Positions 26,594 through 34,340 of a stretch of 64,000 nt of DNA are shown here, piece by piece. The stretch covers positions 310,001 to 374,000 of the forward strand of contig NZ_JAGJEA010000003.1 in assembly GCF_018100805.1 (NCBI RefSeq), read 5' to 3'. Under the pieces are notes generated by a model, which did not search any database, was not told the origin of the DNA, and worked only from the letters and a program-made list of their open reading frames with translations. Position 1 is the first letter of the stretch; each line of letters begins with the position of its first letter. Source of the stretch: Aquimarina sp. MMG016. GTDB taxonomy: Bacteria > Bacteroidota > Bacteroidia > Flavobacteriales > Flavobacteriaceae. The position numbers and the translations under genes are program-made.

Positions 26594-27202
26594 TTATTTT
26601 GTTTTATAAACACTTATGTTTCCGCTTATCGATTTTAGATTTATTTGGTACGCTCCAGTTATGTTTTCAGAATTAATTTTACCAGATTTTGTAGAAGTAA
26701 TGATATTAGCGTTTTCTGTAAAAACATTTATATTTCCGCTAAGCGTATTAATTGTTGCATTACCTATAAAAGAATTTAATAGGCAATCACCAGAATCAAG
26801 TTCTGCAAAAAGGTTTTTAAACTCTCCATTGATATCTAAAGAGGCTATACGCGATTTTATAACTACATTAAGATGATCAGGTATTTGTAACTTCACTTTT
26901 ACCACAAATACCTTATGAGCACTTAATTTATCGTTATGGTTTTCTGAAAAAGGCTGTATCTCATCTTCCAGAACAATTCTCTTTCCATATTGTTTTGCTT
27001 TGATTAAAATATCATTTTCGTACTCTCCTTCAGATACTCCATTAAATATGACTTTATCTTCAATATTATTAATGATCTCAATCTCAAAGGTATTATGCAA
27101 AACAATTTCGACTTCTTCTACTTCAGAGGTATCAAAACTTTTATCAAAAGTAGATTGCGCATGAATAGTAATCGATATAAAAAAAGAAAATAACCACTTC
27201 AT
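26594..27202 (-). CDS. Secreted DUF4097-like beta-solenoid protein (third of three)
   Basis: 202 residues: signal peptide (MKWLFSFFISITIHAQ), then a short-repeat beta-strand protein. Repeating units such as TINTLSGNINVF, IITSTKSGKINS and INLKSISGNISVY are those of the DUF4097/adhesin-like family. It is related to the next two genes but more divergent and shorter. No lipobox or membrane anchor. It is the last gene of the ECF sigma operon, 43 bp after its neighbour. Role unknown; likely an envelope target or sensor of the operon. Confidence 0.8.
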   Translation of the reverse strand: MKWLFSFFISITIHAQSTFDKSFDTSEVEEVEIVLHNTFEIEIINNIEDKVIFNGVSEGEYENDILIKAKQYGKRIVLEDEIQPFSENHNDKLSAHKVFVVKVKLQIPDHLNVVIKSRIASLDINGEFKNLFAELDSGDCLLNSFIGNATINTLSGNINVFTENANIITSTKSGKINSENITGAYQINLKSISGNISVYKTK

Positions 27203-27245
27203 GCCTCCAAAGTAGTTATTTTCTTAATCAAATATAGGGAAAGCT

Positions 27246-27962
27246 TTATTGTTTCCTTATAAAAATATCGCCACTAACTGTTTTGAGATCCAGTTCACTT
27301 TTAACATCCCCAAAAGATCCAGTTACTTTACTACCCACAATTCTATTTTTACCTTGATCAAAATTCATGTCTTTATCTGAGTAGATCATTCCCGTTACAG
27401 TCTCTGCTCTAAGTTTTGATTTTGACACCTTGACATCAATATCTCCACTTACAGTTTTAAGCATAAGATCGCCACTATACTTCTTGATATCAATATTTCC
27501 ACTAATGATATCTACTTCCAGTTCGCCTTGATATTCTTCTGAAGCTATATCTCCCGAAATACTTTTTATCCTAAACTTAGAGTTTTTAGGAATATATAAG
27601 GTATAATTAGCGTCTATATCTAAATTATTACATGGTCCCCAATTGTTCTTACGATTAGAGCCTTTCTCCTCTTTTTTCCATTTGTCAAATAAGTCTCCAT
27701 AATCCGATTCTATATCCAAAACTGAAGAGGAATTATCAATATTAAGTGTATAATAATCATCAAACTGACCATCATTAATGCTTACTTCGGCTTTTAGATA
27801 TACTTCATTTTTATCCCATGTTTTGATAGTGATATCATCCGCAAATTTAAATTCTGCTTTAATTCTATCTGCAGATGTAGTGATTTCTTTTTCAATTACT
27901 TTTTGTGCATTCACCTGGAATGCTGCTAAGCACAATACGATAAGTTTTATTACATTTTTCAT
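27246..27962 (-). CDS. Secreted DUF4097 family protein (second of three)
   Basis: 238 residues with a signal peptide (MKNVIKLIVLCLAAFQVNAQ). It contains repeated motifs SISGDIASEEY, IISGNIDIKKYSGDL, TVSGDIDVK and LKTVSGDIFIRK, predicted to stack as a right-handed beta solenoid. The central stretch KKEEKGSNRKNNWGPCNN is a charged loop. It is co-directional with a 34-bp gap to the previous gene. Function unknown; the family is often found next to ECF sigma factors in Bacteroidota. Confidence 0.85.
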   Translation of the reverse strand: MKNVIKLIVLCLAAFQVNAQKVIEKEITTSADRIKAEFKFADDITIKTWDKNEVYLKAEVSINDGQFDDYYTLNIDNSSSVLDIESDYGDLFDKWKKEEKGSNRKNNWGPCNNLDIDANYTLYIPKNSKFRIKSISGDIASEEYQGELEVDIISGNIDIKKYSGDLMLKTVSGDIDVKVSKSKLRAETVTGMIYSDKDMNFDQGKNRIVGSKVTGSFGDVKSELDLKTVSGDIFIRKQ

Positions 27963-27996
27963 TATTCTGTTGTTGTTTGATTAATTGATGACCTCT

Positions 27997-28755
27997 TTAT
28001 TTTTTTCTTAGATAAATATTTCCTGTAGAAGATCTTAGACTAATTTCTACTCCTCCGTTATTTAATTCGGTTTCGATTGTTCTTTTTCCAGCAACAATTT
28101 TCATATTGTCATCTTTACTTGGAAATTTGATTTCAAAATCTGTATAAATTTCTCCCATAGCAGTTTTTAACTCCAAATTGGCAGGTGTATTCGATGGAAG
28201 ACTTACATCTATAGCTCCGGTTGCAGAAATCAATGAAATTGGTGAGCTCTGACTTACTTTATTAAAAACCACATTAATTTCTCCTGTTGCTGTTTTGGCT
28301 ACAATAGGCCCAGTAACGTCTTTAAAAGTAATGTTACCTACATTTGTGGTAGCTTCAATTTCTGAAGAGAAACCATTAATTTCTATACTCCCAAGGTTAC
28401 TTTTCTCAATAGTGATATTTACACTTTTAGGAAGGAAAACTTCTAAAGTAGAGCTATGCATGTTTTTCAGGTTTATTAATGTAAGCGTTTCTCCTTCTCT
28501 TTTGACATGCACTCCGAATCCTGTATTATCACTTCCGCCTGCGTAAACAGCTTTTAGTCCTCTGGCTTTTTCCGGCATCTTGCGCTCATCACCTACAATG
28601 AGAACTTCGTTTTTATCGTGTGACTTTATCTCTACTCCTGATTCTGAACTAATTTTCACCTTCTTTACTCCCTGCAAAGATTGCACATAGTCTTCTTGCG
28701 CATTAAGGTTTCCGACTCCTATTAGTAATAATATTGCGATTACTATATTTTTCAT
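27997..28755 (-). CDS. Secreted DUF4097 family protein (first of three)
   Basis: 252 residues, signal peptide MKNIVIAILLLIGVGNLNAQ. Repeats of the same kind as its neighbours (EATTNVGNITFKDV, AKTATGEINVV, LISATGAIDVSL, LKTAMGEIYTDF, LRSSTGNIYLRK). The C-terminus ends in the same IYLRKK/IFIRKQ sequence as the second copy, which supports gene duplication. It is 24 bp downstream of the anti-sigma gene. Probably an envelope protein regulated by the sigma factor; this is inferred from position. Confidence 0.85.
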   Translation of the reverse strand: MKNIVIAILLLIGVGNLNAQEDYVQSLQGVKKVKISSESGVEIKSHDKNEVLIVGDERKMPEKARGLKAVYAGGSDNTGFGVHVKREGETLTLINLKNMHSSTLEVFLPKSVNITIEKSNLGSIEINGFSSEIEATTNVGNITFKDVTGPIVAKTATGEINVVFNKVSQSSPISLISATGAIDVSLPSNTPANLELKTAMGEIYTDFEIKFPSKDDNMKIVAGKRTIETELNNGGVEISLRSSTGNIYLRKK

Positions 28756-28779
28756 GATTATTCGTTTTTGATTGAAATT

Positions 28780-29571
28780 TTAAATTAAACTTGGCAGACC
28801 AATAATTACTTGATCTTTTACATAATTGGGTGTTTCTTCATTACGAAGCAACTTTTCCATAGCAGGTATTGCGCGCTTTTCCTGAATGGTAACTAAAATC
28901 TGAATTAATTCAATTTGCATGCCTGGATCTTGTTCCATATCCAGAGCTTTGATTAATGCCTTACGAACCATTTCCTGATCAGAAAATTTTACTAGTGCCT
29001 CTGCTGCAGCTAATCGCACATTAATATGATCGTCGTAATACATTTTATCTATTAAAGCTTTAAGAATATCATTCCCTGGTTTTTCAAATTCCTCTGCATA
29101 GTTTACTGCCTGTAAACGTTTACTTGCTGATTCATTTTCTATCAGCGAAATGGTCATCGTTTGCTTCATTTCTATTTTTTCTTCTTCTAGAACAGCTATT
29201 TCCTTGGAAACAGATTCATTATTTTCCATTTTTCCATAGAAATAAGCCGAAATCACCAAAGCTATTGTGGCAGCTATTTGCAAAGCTGTTTTCCAAGAAC
29301 CTCTGGGTTTTCTCTCTAATGAAACTACTTTAGTATCATTCAACAATATTTTTTCTTTCTCAAGCATTGCCTTAAAATTTTGCTGAATACTTGCATCAGG
29401 AAGTTCTTGCGGATCACTATCTATTCCCTCAAAAACAGTTTGAAGTTCCTGTAAAGCAGAACTACAACTTGCACATTCTTCCAAATGTGTTTTCAGCATC
29501 TGATAAGTCTTCTGATCTAAATTATGATCCAGATAATCAATGAGTTGACCTTCTATTTGTTTACAGTTCAT
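28780..29571 (-). CDS. Zinc-finger anti-sigma factor with a periplasmic HEAT-repeat domain
   Basis: 263-residue membrane protein. Residues 1-40 form the cytosolic anti-sigma zinc finger (HLEECASC: HxxxCxxC). One membrane helix lies at ~95-112 (ALQIAATIALVISAYFYG). The C-terminal ~100 residues outside the membrane are HEAT-like helical repeats (VRLAAAEALVKFSDQEMVRKALIKAL, then IQILVTIQEKRAIPAMEKLL). The zinc finger should bind the sigma factor encoded directly upstream (3-bp gap). A HEAT domain on the periplasmic side could sense a protein partner; that is inference. Confidence 0.88.
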   Translation of the reverse strand: MNCKQIEGQLIDYLDHNLDQKTYQMLKTHLEECASCSSALQELQTVFEGIDSDPQELPDASIQQNFKAMLEKEKILLNDTKVVSLERKPRGSWKTALQIAATIALVISAYFYGKMENNESVSKEIAVLEEEKIEMKQTMTISLIENESASKRLQAVNYAEEFEKPGNDILKALIDKMYYDDHINVRLAAAEALVKFSDQEMVRKALIKALDMEQDPGMQIELIQILVTIQEKRAIPAMEKLLRNEETPNYVKDQVIIGLPSLI

Positions 29572-29574
29572 AGC

Positions 29575-30108
29575 TTATATATTTTGGAGATAATGATCTT
29601 TTAATTTATTAATTGCACGATGCACCCTTGTTTTCACAGCTCCTTCAGTCGAACCCACAATCTCTGCGATTTCTTGATATTTGATTCCTTGGTATCGATT
29701 CATAATAACTAACTCTCTATCACTTGTATTCAATTGTTCTAATGCTTGATGCAACTGTTCTGCAACTTCATCTTTTTCAATAGTACTTATGTCTTCTGTT
29801 TTGGTTTTATACTCGACCTCATCCAATCGCTGAGCTGCCGTTTTCTTGCTTTGATAATGATCAGAGAATATATTTCTCGCAATCGTATAAATCCAGGATG
29901 AAAACTTTCCTTTTTTATAAGAGGTTCTATATTTGATTGCCTTGTAGAAAACCTCTTGAGTAATATCCTGACTAACATCTCGATCTCGAGTCATCTTTAG
30001 TAAAAAATTATAGATCCTAACATGATATCGATCGAATAACACGCTCATCATATCTAAATTTCCGTTAGATACCAGAATCATTAATTCTTCATCATTTAAG
30101 TTTTCCAA
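29575..30108 (-). CDS. ECF-type RNA polymerase sigma factor
   Basis: 177-residue alternative sigma factor. Region 2 contains LFDRYHVRIYNFLLKMTRD, QDITQEVFYKAI and SSWIYTIARNIFSDHYQSKK. Region 4 has RELVIMNRYQGIKYQEIAEIVGSTEGAVKTRVHRAINKLK, a helix-turn-helix for -35 recognition. The start is a TTG (MENLNDEELM), because homologues begin with the same ENL... sequence and no ATG is available upstream. It heads an operon with its anti-sigma factor and three DUF4097-type genes. Confidence 0.95.
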   Translation of the reverse strand: MENLNDEELMILVSNGNLDMMSVLFDRYHVRIYNFLLKMTRDRDVSQDITQEVFYKAIKYRTSYKKGKFSSWIYTIARNIFSDHYQSKKTAAQRLDEVEYKTKTEDISTIEKDEVAEQLHQALEQLNTSDRELVIMNRYQGIKYQEIAEIVGSTEGAVKTRVHRAINKLKDHYLQNI

Positions 30109-30209
30109 GATGTTACTCTTTTGATTAGTTTCTATCAGTAATACCTCTATTTTTAAAAAAGGTTACAGACTCATTAGAATTATTTTTTAAATTTTTATTT
30201 AGTTTTAAG

Positions 30210-30326
30210 AAAGATCCTGCTAAAAAAGCGGGATTAGACTGCCTACCCTGCACCTGGTAGGCAGGTTCAACTTACAATTTTGAGAATCTACCTGAGGTAG
30301 ATTCTCAAAATCGAACTTCACTAATA
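30210..30326. repeat. Three-hairpin dispersed repeat, copy B1
   Basis: Three hairpins in a row: GATCCTGC/GCGGGATT, then CCTGCCTACC/GGTAGGCAGG, then a perfect 17-bp palindrome (30277-30311, one-base centre). They are separated by GTTCAACTTAC and followed by CTTCACTAATAA. The order, spacer sequences and ends are shared with copy B2 at 55231-55349. It fills most of the 274-bp gap between the sigma gene and the dksA-like gene. Confidence 0.7.
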
Positions 30327-30329
30327 AAA

Positions 30330-30358
30330 AAAGTGCTTCCCGATTTGGAAAGCACTTT
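30330..30358 (-). terminator. Terminator of the ileS-dksA transcript
   Basis: Inverted repeat AAAGTGCTTCC/GGAAAGCACTTT, which on the minus strand is followed by a run of Ts, 24 bp after the dksA-like stop codon. Confidence 0.75.
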
Positions 30359-30382
30359 AAATTTACAATATTTTACAGTTTG

Positions 30383-30766
30383 TTAGCTCTGCATATTCTT
30401 AGCCTCAATACTAAGGGTAGCATGAGGAACCAGCTTTAATCTCTCCGGATTAATTAATTTACCTGTTACACGGCAAATTCCATACGTTTTGTTCTCAATT
30501 CGTAGCAAAGCATTCTTAAGGTCACGAACAAATTTCTCTTGCCTAATCGCAAGTTGTGTATTTGCTTCTTTAGACATGGTCTCACTCCCTTCTTCAAAAG
30601 CTTTAAATGTTGGAGAGGTATCGTCTGTACCATTATTTCCATCATTTTTATAAGCACTTTGAAGTAATTCTAAGTCCTTTTTTGCTTTTTCTACTTTTTC
30701 AAGGATAATTTCCTTGAACATCGCCAAATCAGCGTCACTGTACCTTACTTTTACATCTTCTGCCAT
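30383..30766 (-). CDS. DksA/TraR family protein lacking the zinc finger
   Basis: 127 residues. An N-terminal coiled coil (~10-85) ends in a tip with acidic residues (DDTS), followed by the DksA-like C-terminal globule. The zinc site is degenerate: only Cys98 is kept, and the other three positions are Thr101, Ser119 and Ala122, at exactly the C-x2-C-x17-C-x2-C spacing. It may still enter the RNA polymerase secondary channel like DksA or Gre-type factors. It lies 4 bp after ileS, a gene order conserved in flavobacteria where lspA usually comes next. Confidence 0.88.
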   Translation of the reverse strand: MAEDVKVRYSDADLAMFKEIILEKVEKAKKDLELLQSAYKNDGNNGTDDTSPTFKAFEEGSETMSKEANTQLAIRQEKFVRDLKNALLRIENKTYGICRVTGKLINPERLKLVPHATLSIEAKNMQS

Positions 30767-30770
30767 ATTC

Positions 30771-33700
30771 TTAATGTTTTTTAATTACCAATTGGGTTGC
30801 AATGTCGTCAAACGCAATTTCCGTACCATTTATTATATCTTTTGCAAATTCAATTGTTTCGGTTAACGTTTCATTCTTGATATAGGTCTCATTATTGGTT
30901 ACAGCCTCCTGAATAGCTTTGTTTTCTTGAAAAACAATTTCTATTTTATCAGTCACCTCAAGCCCACTATCCTTACGGATATTCTGGATTCGATTCACAA
31001 GTTCCCTAGCAATCCCTTCTTTTTTCAGCTCTGGAGTAATCGTCACATCTAACGCAACTGTTAGCGGACCTGAATTTGCAACCAACCATCCCTCAATATC
31101 CTGAGAACTGATTTCTACATCATCGGTTCCTAATGTAATAATTTTATCATTAATTTCTACATCAAAATTGCCTGTTTGTTCAAGAATTTTAATACTTTCC
31201 TGATCAAATCCCTGTATCTTATTGGCAATCAACTTCATATCCTTTCCAAAACGAGGGCCCAAAGCTTTAAAATTTGGTTTAATTTGCTTTACTAATATCC
31301 CTGAGGCATCATCAATAAGCTCAATTTCTTTCACATTAACCTCACTTTTAACCAAATTAGCGATATCGTTGATCTCTGCTTTTTCAGCTTCATTCAGTAC
31401 CGGAATCATAATTCTCTGAAGTGGTTGACGCACTTTGATCTTTTCTTTTTGGCGTAGCGAAAGCACCAATGAAGAGACAGTTTGTGCTTTTTGCATTTTA
31501 TGCTCTAATGCTTTATCTACAAAAGATTCATTATATTTTGGGAAATGTGCCAAATGCACACTTTCAAAAGCTTCTTTTGATGTTCCTACTATCAAATCTT
31601 TATACAAACGATCCATGAAAAATGGCGCAACTGGAGCTCCTAATTTTGCTACAGTAAGCATACACGTATATAAGGTTTGATATGCAGAAATTTTATCTTG
31701 TTGATAATCTCCTTTCCAATATCTCCTTCTACTTAATCTTACAAACCAATTGCTTAGGTTTTCCTGTACGAAGTCAGAAATTGCTCTAGTTGCTTTGGTT
31801 GGTTCATAATCGTTATAATATTCATCAACATTTTTGATCAATGTATGTAACTCACTCAGAATCCAACGATCTATCTCAGGGCGTTCTGCTAATGGAATAT
31901 CAGCTTCTGCATAAGAGAAGTTATCTATATTAGCGTAAAGTGTAAAGAATGAATACGTATTATACAGTGTTCCAAAAAACTTACGACGTACCTCAGCAAT
32001 TCCCTCTAAATCGAATTTCAGGTTATCCCAAGGATTGGCATTACTGATCATATACCACCTTGTAGCATCAGCGCCATAGGTTTTTAATGTTTCAAATGGG
32101 TCTGCCGCATTTCCAAGTCTTTTAGACATTTTCTGTCCGTTCTTGTCTAAGACCAATCCATTAGACACAACATTTTTATAAGCTACATCATCAAAGATCA
32201 TAGTTCCAATAGCATGCAATGTATAGAACCACCCGCGAGTTTGGTCTACACCTTCTGCTATAAAGTCTGCTTTGCGTTCTCCTGATTCTACTTTTTCTTT
32301 ATTTTCAAAAGGATAATGCCATTGCGCATAAGGCATTGATCCAGAATCAAACCAAACGTCGATCAAATCACTCTCACGTTTCATAGGTTTTCCTGAAGCA
32401 GAAACCAAAGTAATCTGATCCACAACATTTTTATGAAGATCTACTTTATCATAGTTTTCCTCACTCATATCACCAACAGTAAAATCAGTAAAAATATCAG
32501 CTTCGAGAACTCCAGCTTCAACTGCTTTAGCCATTTCAGCTTTTAATTCTTCTACAGAACCAATAATTAATTCTTCTTTACCATCTTCTGTCCTCCAAAT
32601 AGGTAATGGAATACCCCAAAAACGTGAACGCGACAGGTTCCAGTCATTAGCGTTAGCAAGCCAATTACCAAATCTTCCTTCTCCTGTTGCTTTTGGTTTC
32701 CAATTGATTCCTAAATTAAGTTCGTGCATACGATCCTTAAAATCTGTAACCTTGATAAACCAGGAATCTAACGGATAGTAAAGTACAGGTTTATCAGTAC
32801 GCCAGCAATTCGGGTAACTATGCACATATTTTTCAACCTTAAAGGCTTTGTTCTCTATTTTTAGCTTTATAGCTATTTCTACATCAACTGATTTCTCAGG
32901 AGCCTCACCATCATTATAGTATTCATTCTTAACATATTTACCTGCGAATTCGCCCATATGTTTAGTGAACTTACCCTGTAAATCTACTAATGGAACCAGA
33001 TTGTCGTCATCATCTTTTACCAACATTGGCGGAACTTCTGGTGTTGCTTGTTTGGCAACCATAGCATCATCTGCCCCAAATGTTGGCGCTGTATGAACAA
33101 TACCTGTACCGTCTTCTGTGGTTACAAAATCTCCTGTAATAACTCTAAATGCATGCTCAGGATTATCGTGTGGCTGAGCATAATCTATTAATTGCTCATA
33201 ACGAATTTCGACAAGATCTGCCCCCTTGAATTCTTTAAGAATAAAATAAGGAACTTTTTTGTCTCCTTCTTTGAAGGCTTTTAGTTCATCTTCAGTTTCA
33301 GCTTGAATAAACTTCCCTGCAAACTGCTTCCCAACCAAACTCTTAGCCAAAATAACATTAATCGGCTCAAAAGTATATTGATTATATGTTTTGACAACCA
33401 CATAGTCAATTTTTGGCCCAACCGTCAATGCAGTGTTGGATGGAAGTGTCCAAGGAGTTGTTGTCCAAGCCAAAAAGTAAATATCTTCTGCTATCTCTTT
33501 TAAAAATGATGGAAGCGTTTCGGCTTTAGCCTTAAACTGTGCTACTACAGTAGTATCTGTAACGTCTTGATAAGTTCCAGGCTGGTTTAACTCATGAGAA
33601 CTAAGCCCAGTACCAGCTTTTGGAGAATAAGGCTGAATTGTATATCCTTTATATAACAATCCTTTTTTATAGATCTGTGAAAGCAACCACCACACACTCT

Positions 33701-34175
33701 CCATATATTTGGATTTATAGGTGATATATGGATCATCCATATCTACCCAATATCCAATCTTTTCAGTAAGATCATTCCAAACATCTGTATAACGCATAAC
33801 CGCTTTTTTGCAGGCTGCATTGTACTCCTCTACTGTAATTTTTTTACCGATATCCTCTTTAGTAATTCCTAATTCTTTTTCTACTCCAAGTTCTATAGGT
33901 AGTCCATGAGTATCCCAGCCGGCCTTACGTTTTACCTGATATCCTTTTTGGGTTTTGTATCGACAAAAAATATCCTTAATTGCACGAGCCATTACGTGGT
34001 GAATTCCAGGTAATCCGTTTGCTGAAGGTGGCCCTTCAAAAAACACAAACGGTTCTGCTCCATCACGCTCACTAATACTTTTCTCAAATATGTCATTTTG
34101 TTGCCAAAAATCTAGTATTTCGTCAGCTACTTTTGGTAGGTCAAGTCCTTTATATTCAGGAAACTTCGTGCTCAT
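30771..34175 (-). CDS. ileS: Isoleucyl-tRNA synthetase
   Basis: Class Ia synthetase charging tRNA-Ile, with an editing (CP1) domain. N-terminal catalytic motif ANGLPGIHHVMARAIKD corresponds to HIGH and NGQKMSKRLGN to KMSKS. The editing region contains LAWTTTPWTLPSNTALTVGP. At 1134 residues it is of the long bacterial type. C-terminal anticodon-binding domain follows. It is the first gene of the ileS-dksA unit; TATTTTCG upstream of the ATG is a one-mismatch -7 box. Confidence 0.97.
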   Translation of the reverse strand: MSTKFPEYKGLDLPKVADEILDFWQQNDIFEKSISERDGAEPFVFFEGPPSANGLPGIHHVMARAIKDIFCRYKTQKGYQVKRKAGWDTHGLPIELGVEKELGITKEDIGKKITVEEYNAACKKAVMRYTDVWNDLTEKIGYWVDMDDPYITYKSKYMESVWWLLSQIYKKGLLYKGYTIQPYSPKAGTGLSSHELNQPGTYQDVTDTTVVAQFKAKAETLPSFLKEIAEDIYFLAWTTTPWTLPSNTALTVGPKIDYVVVKTYNQYTFEPINVILAKSLVGKQFAGKFIQAETEDELKAFKEGDKKVPYFILKEFKGADLVEIRYEQLIDYAQPHDNPEHAFRVITGDFVTTEDGTGIVHTAPTFGADDAMVAKQATPEVPPMLVKDDDDNLVPLVDLQGKFTKHMGEFAGKYVKNEYYNDGEAPEKSVDVEIAIKLKIENKAFKVEKYVHSYPNCWRTDKPVLYYPLDSWFIKVTDFKDRMHELNLGINWKPKATGEGRFGNWLANANDWNLSRSRFWGIPLPIWRTEDGKEELIIGSVEELKAEMAKAVEAGVLEADIFTDFTVGDMSEENYDKVDLHKNVVDQITLVSASGKPMKRESDLIDVWFDSGSMPYAQWHYPFENKEKVESGERKADFIAEGVDQTRGWFYTLHAIGTMIFDDVAYKNVVSNGLVLDKNGQKMSKRLGNAADPFETLKTYGADATRWYMISNANPWDNLKFDLEGIAEVRRKFFGTLYNTYSFFTLYANIDNFSYAEADIPLAERPEIDRWILSELHTLIKNVDEYYNDYEPTKATRAISDFVQENLSNWFVRLSRRRYWKGDYQQDKISAYQTLYTCMLTVAKLGAPVAPFFMDRLYKDLIVGTSKEAFESVHLAHFPKYNESFVDKALEHKMQKAQTVSSLVLSLRQKEKIKVRQPLQRIMIPVLNEAEKAEINDIANLVKSEVNVKEIELIDDASGILVKQIKPNFKALGPRFGKDMKLIANKIQGFDQESIKILEQTGNFDVEINDKIITLGTDDVEISSQDIEGWLVANSGPLTVALDVTITPELKKEGIARELVNRIQNIRKDSGLEVTDKIEIVFQENKAIQEAVTNNETYIKNETLTETIEFAKDIINGTEIAFDDIATQLVIKKH

Positions 34176-34340
34176 TTGATCGTTCTTTCTGTTAAGTCTG
34201 CGAAAATAAGGATTTTCTGGAAAAAAGAGGGTCGAAATTACACCACGATATGAAATAAATGTTATCGATGTATTGTTTTTTTAACACCTCCTTTACTATT
34301 TCCTATAAAAGCAAGATGTATTTATGGTATTTTTAGTCTT

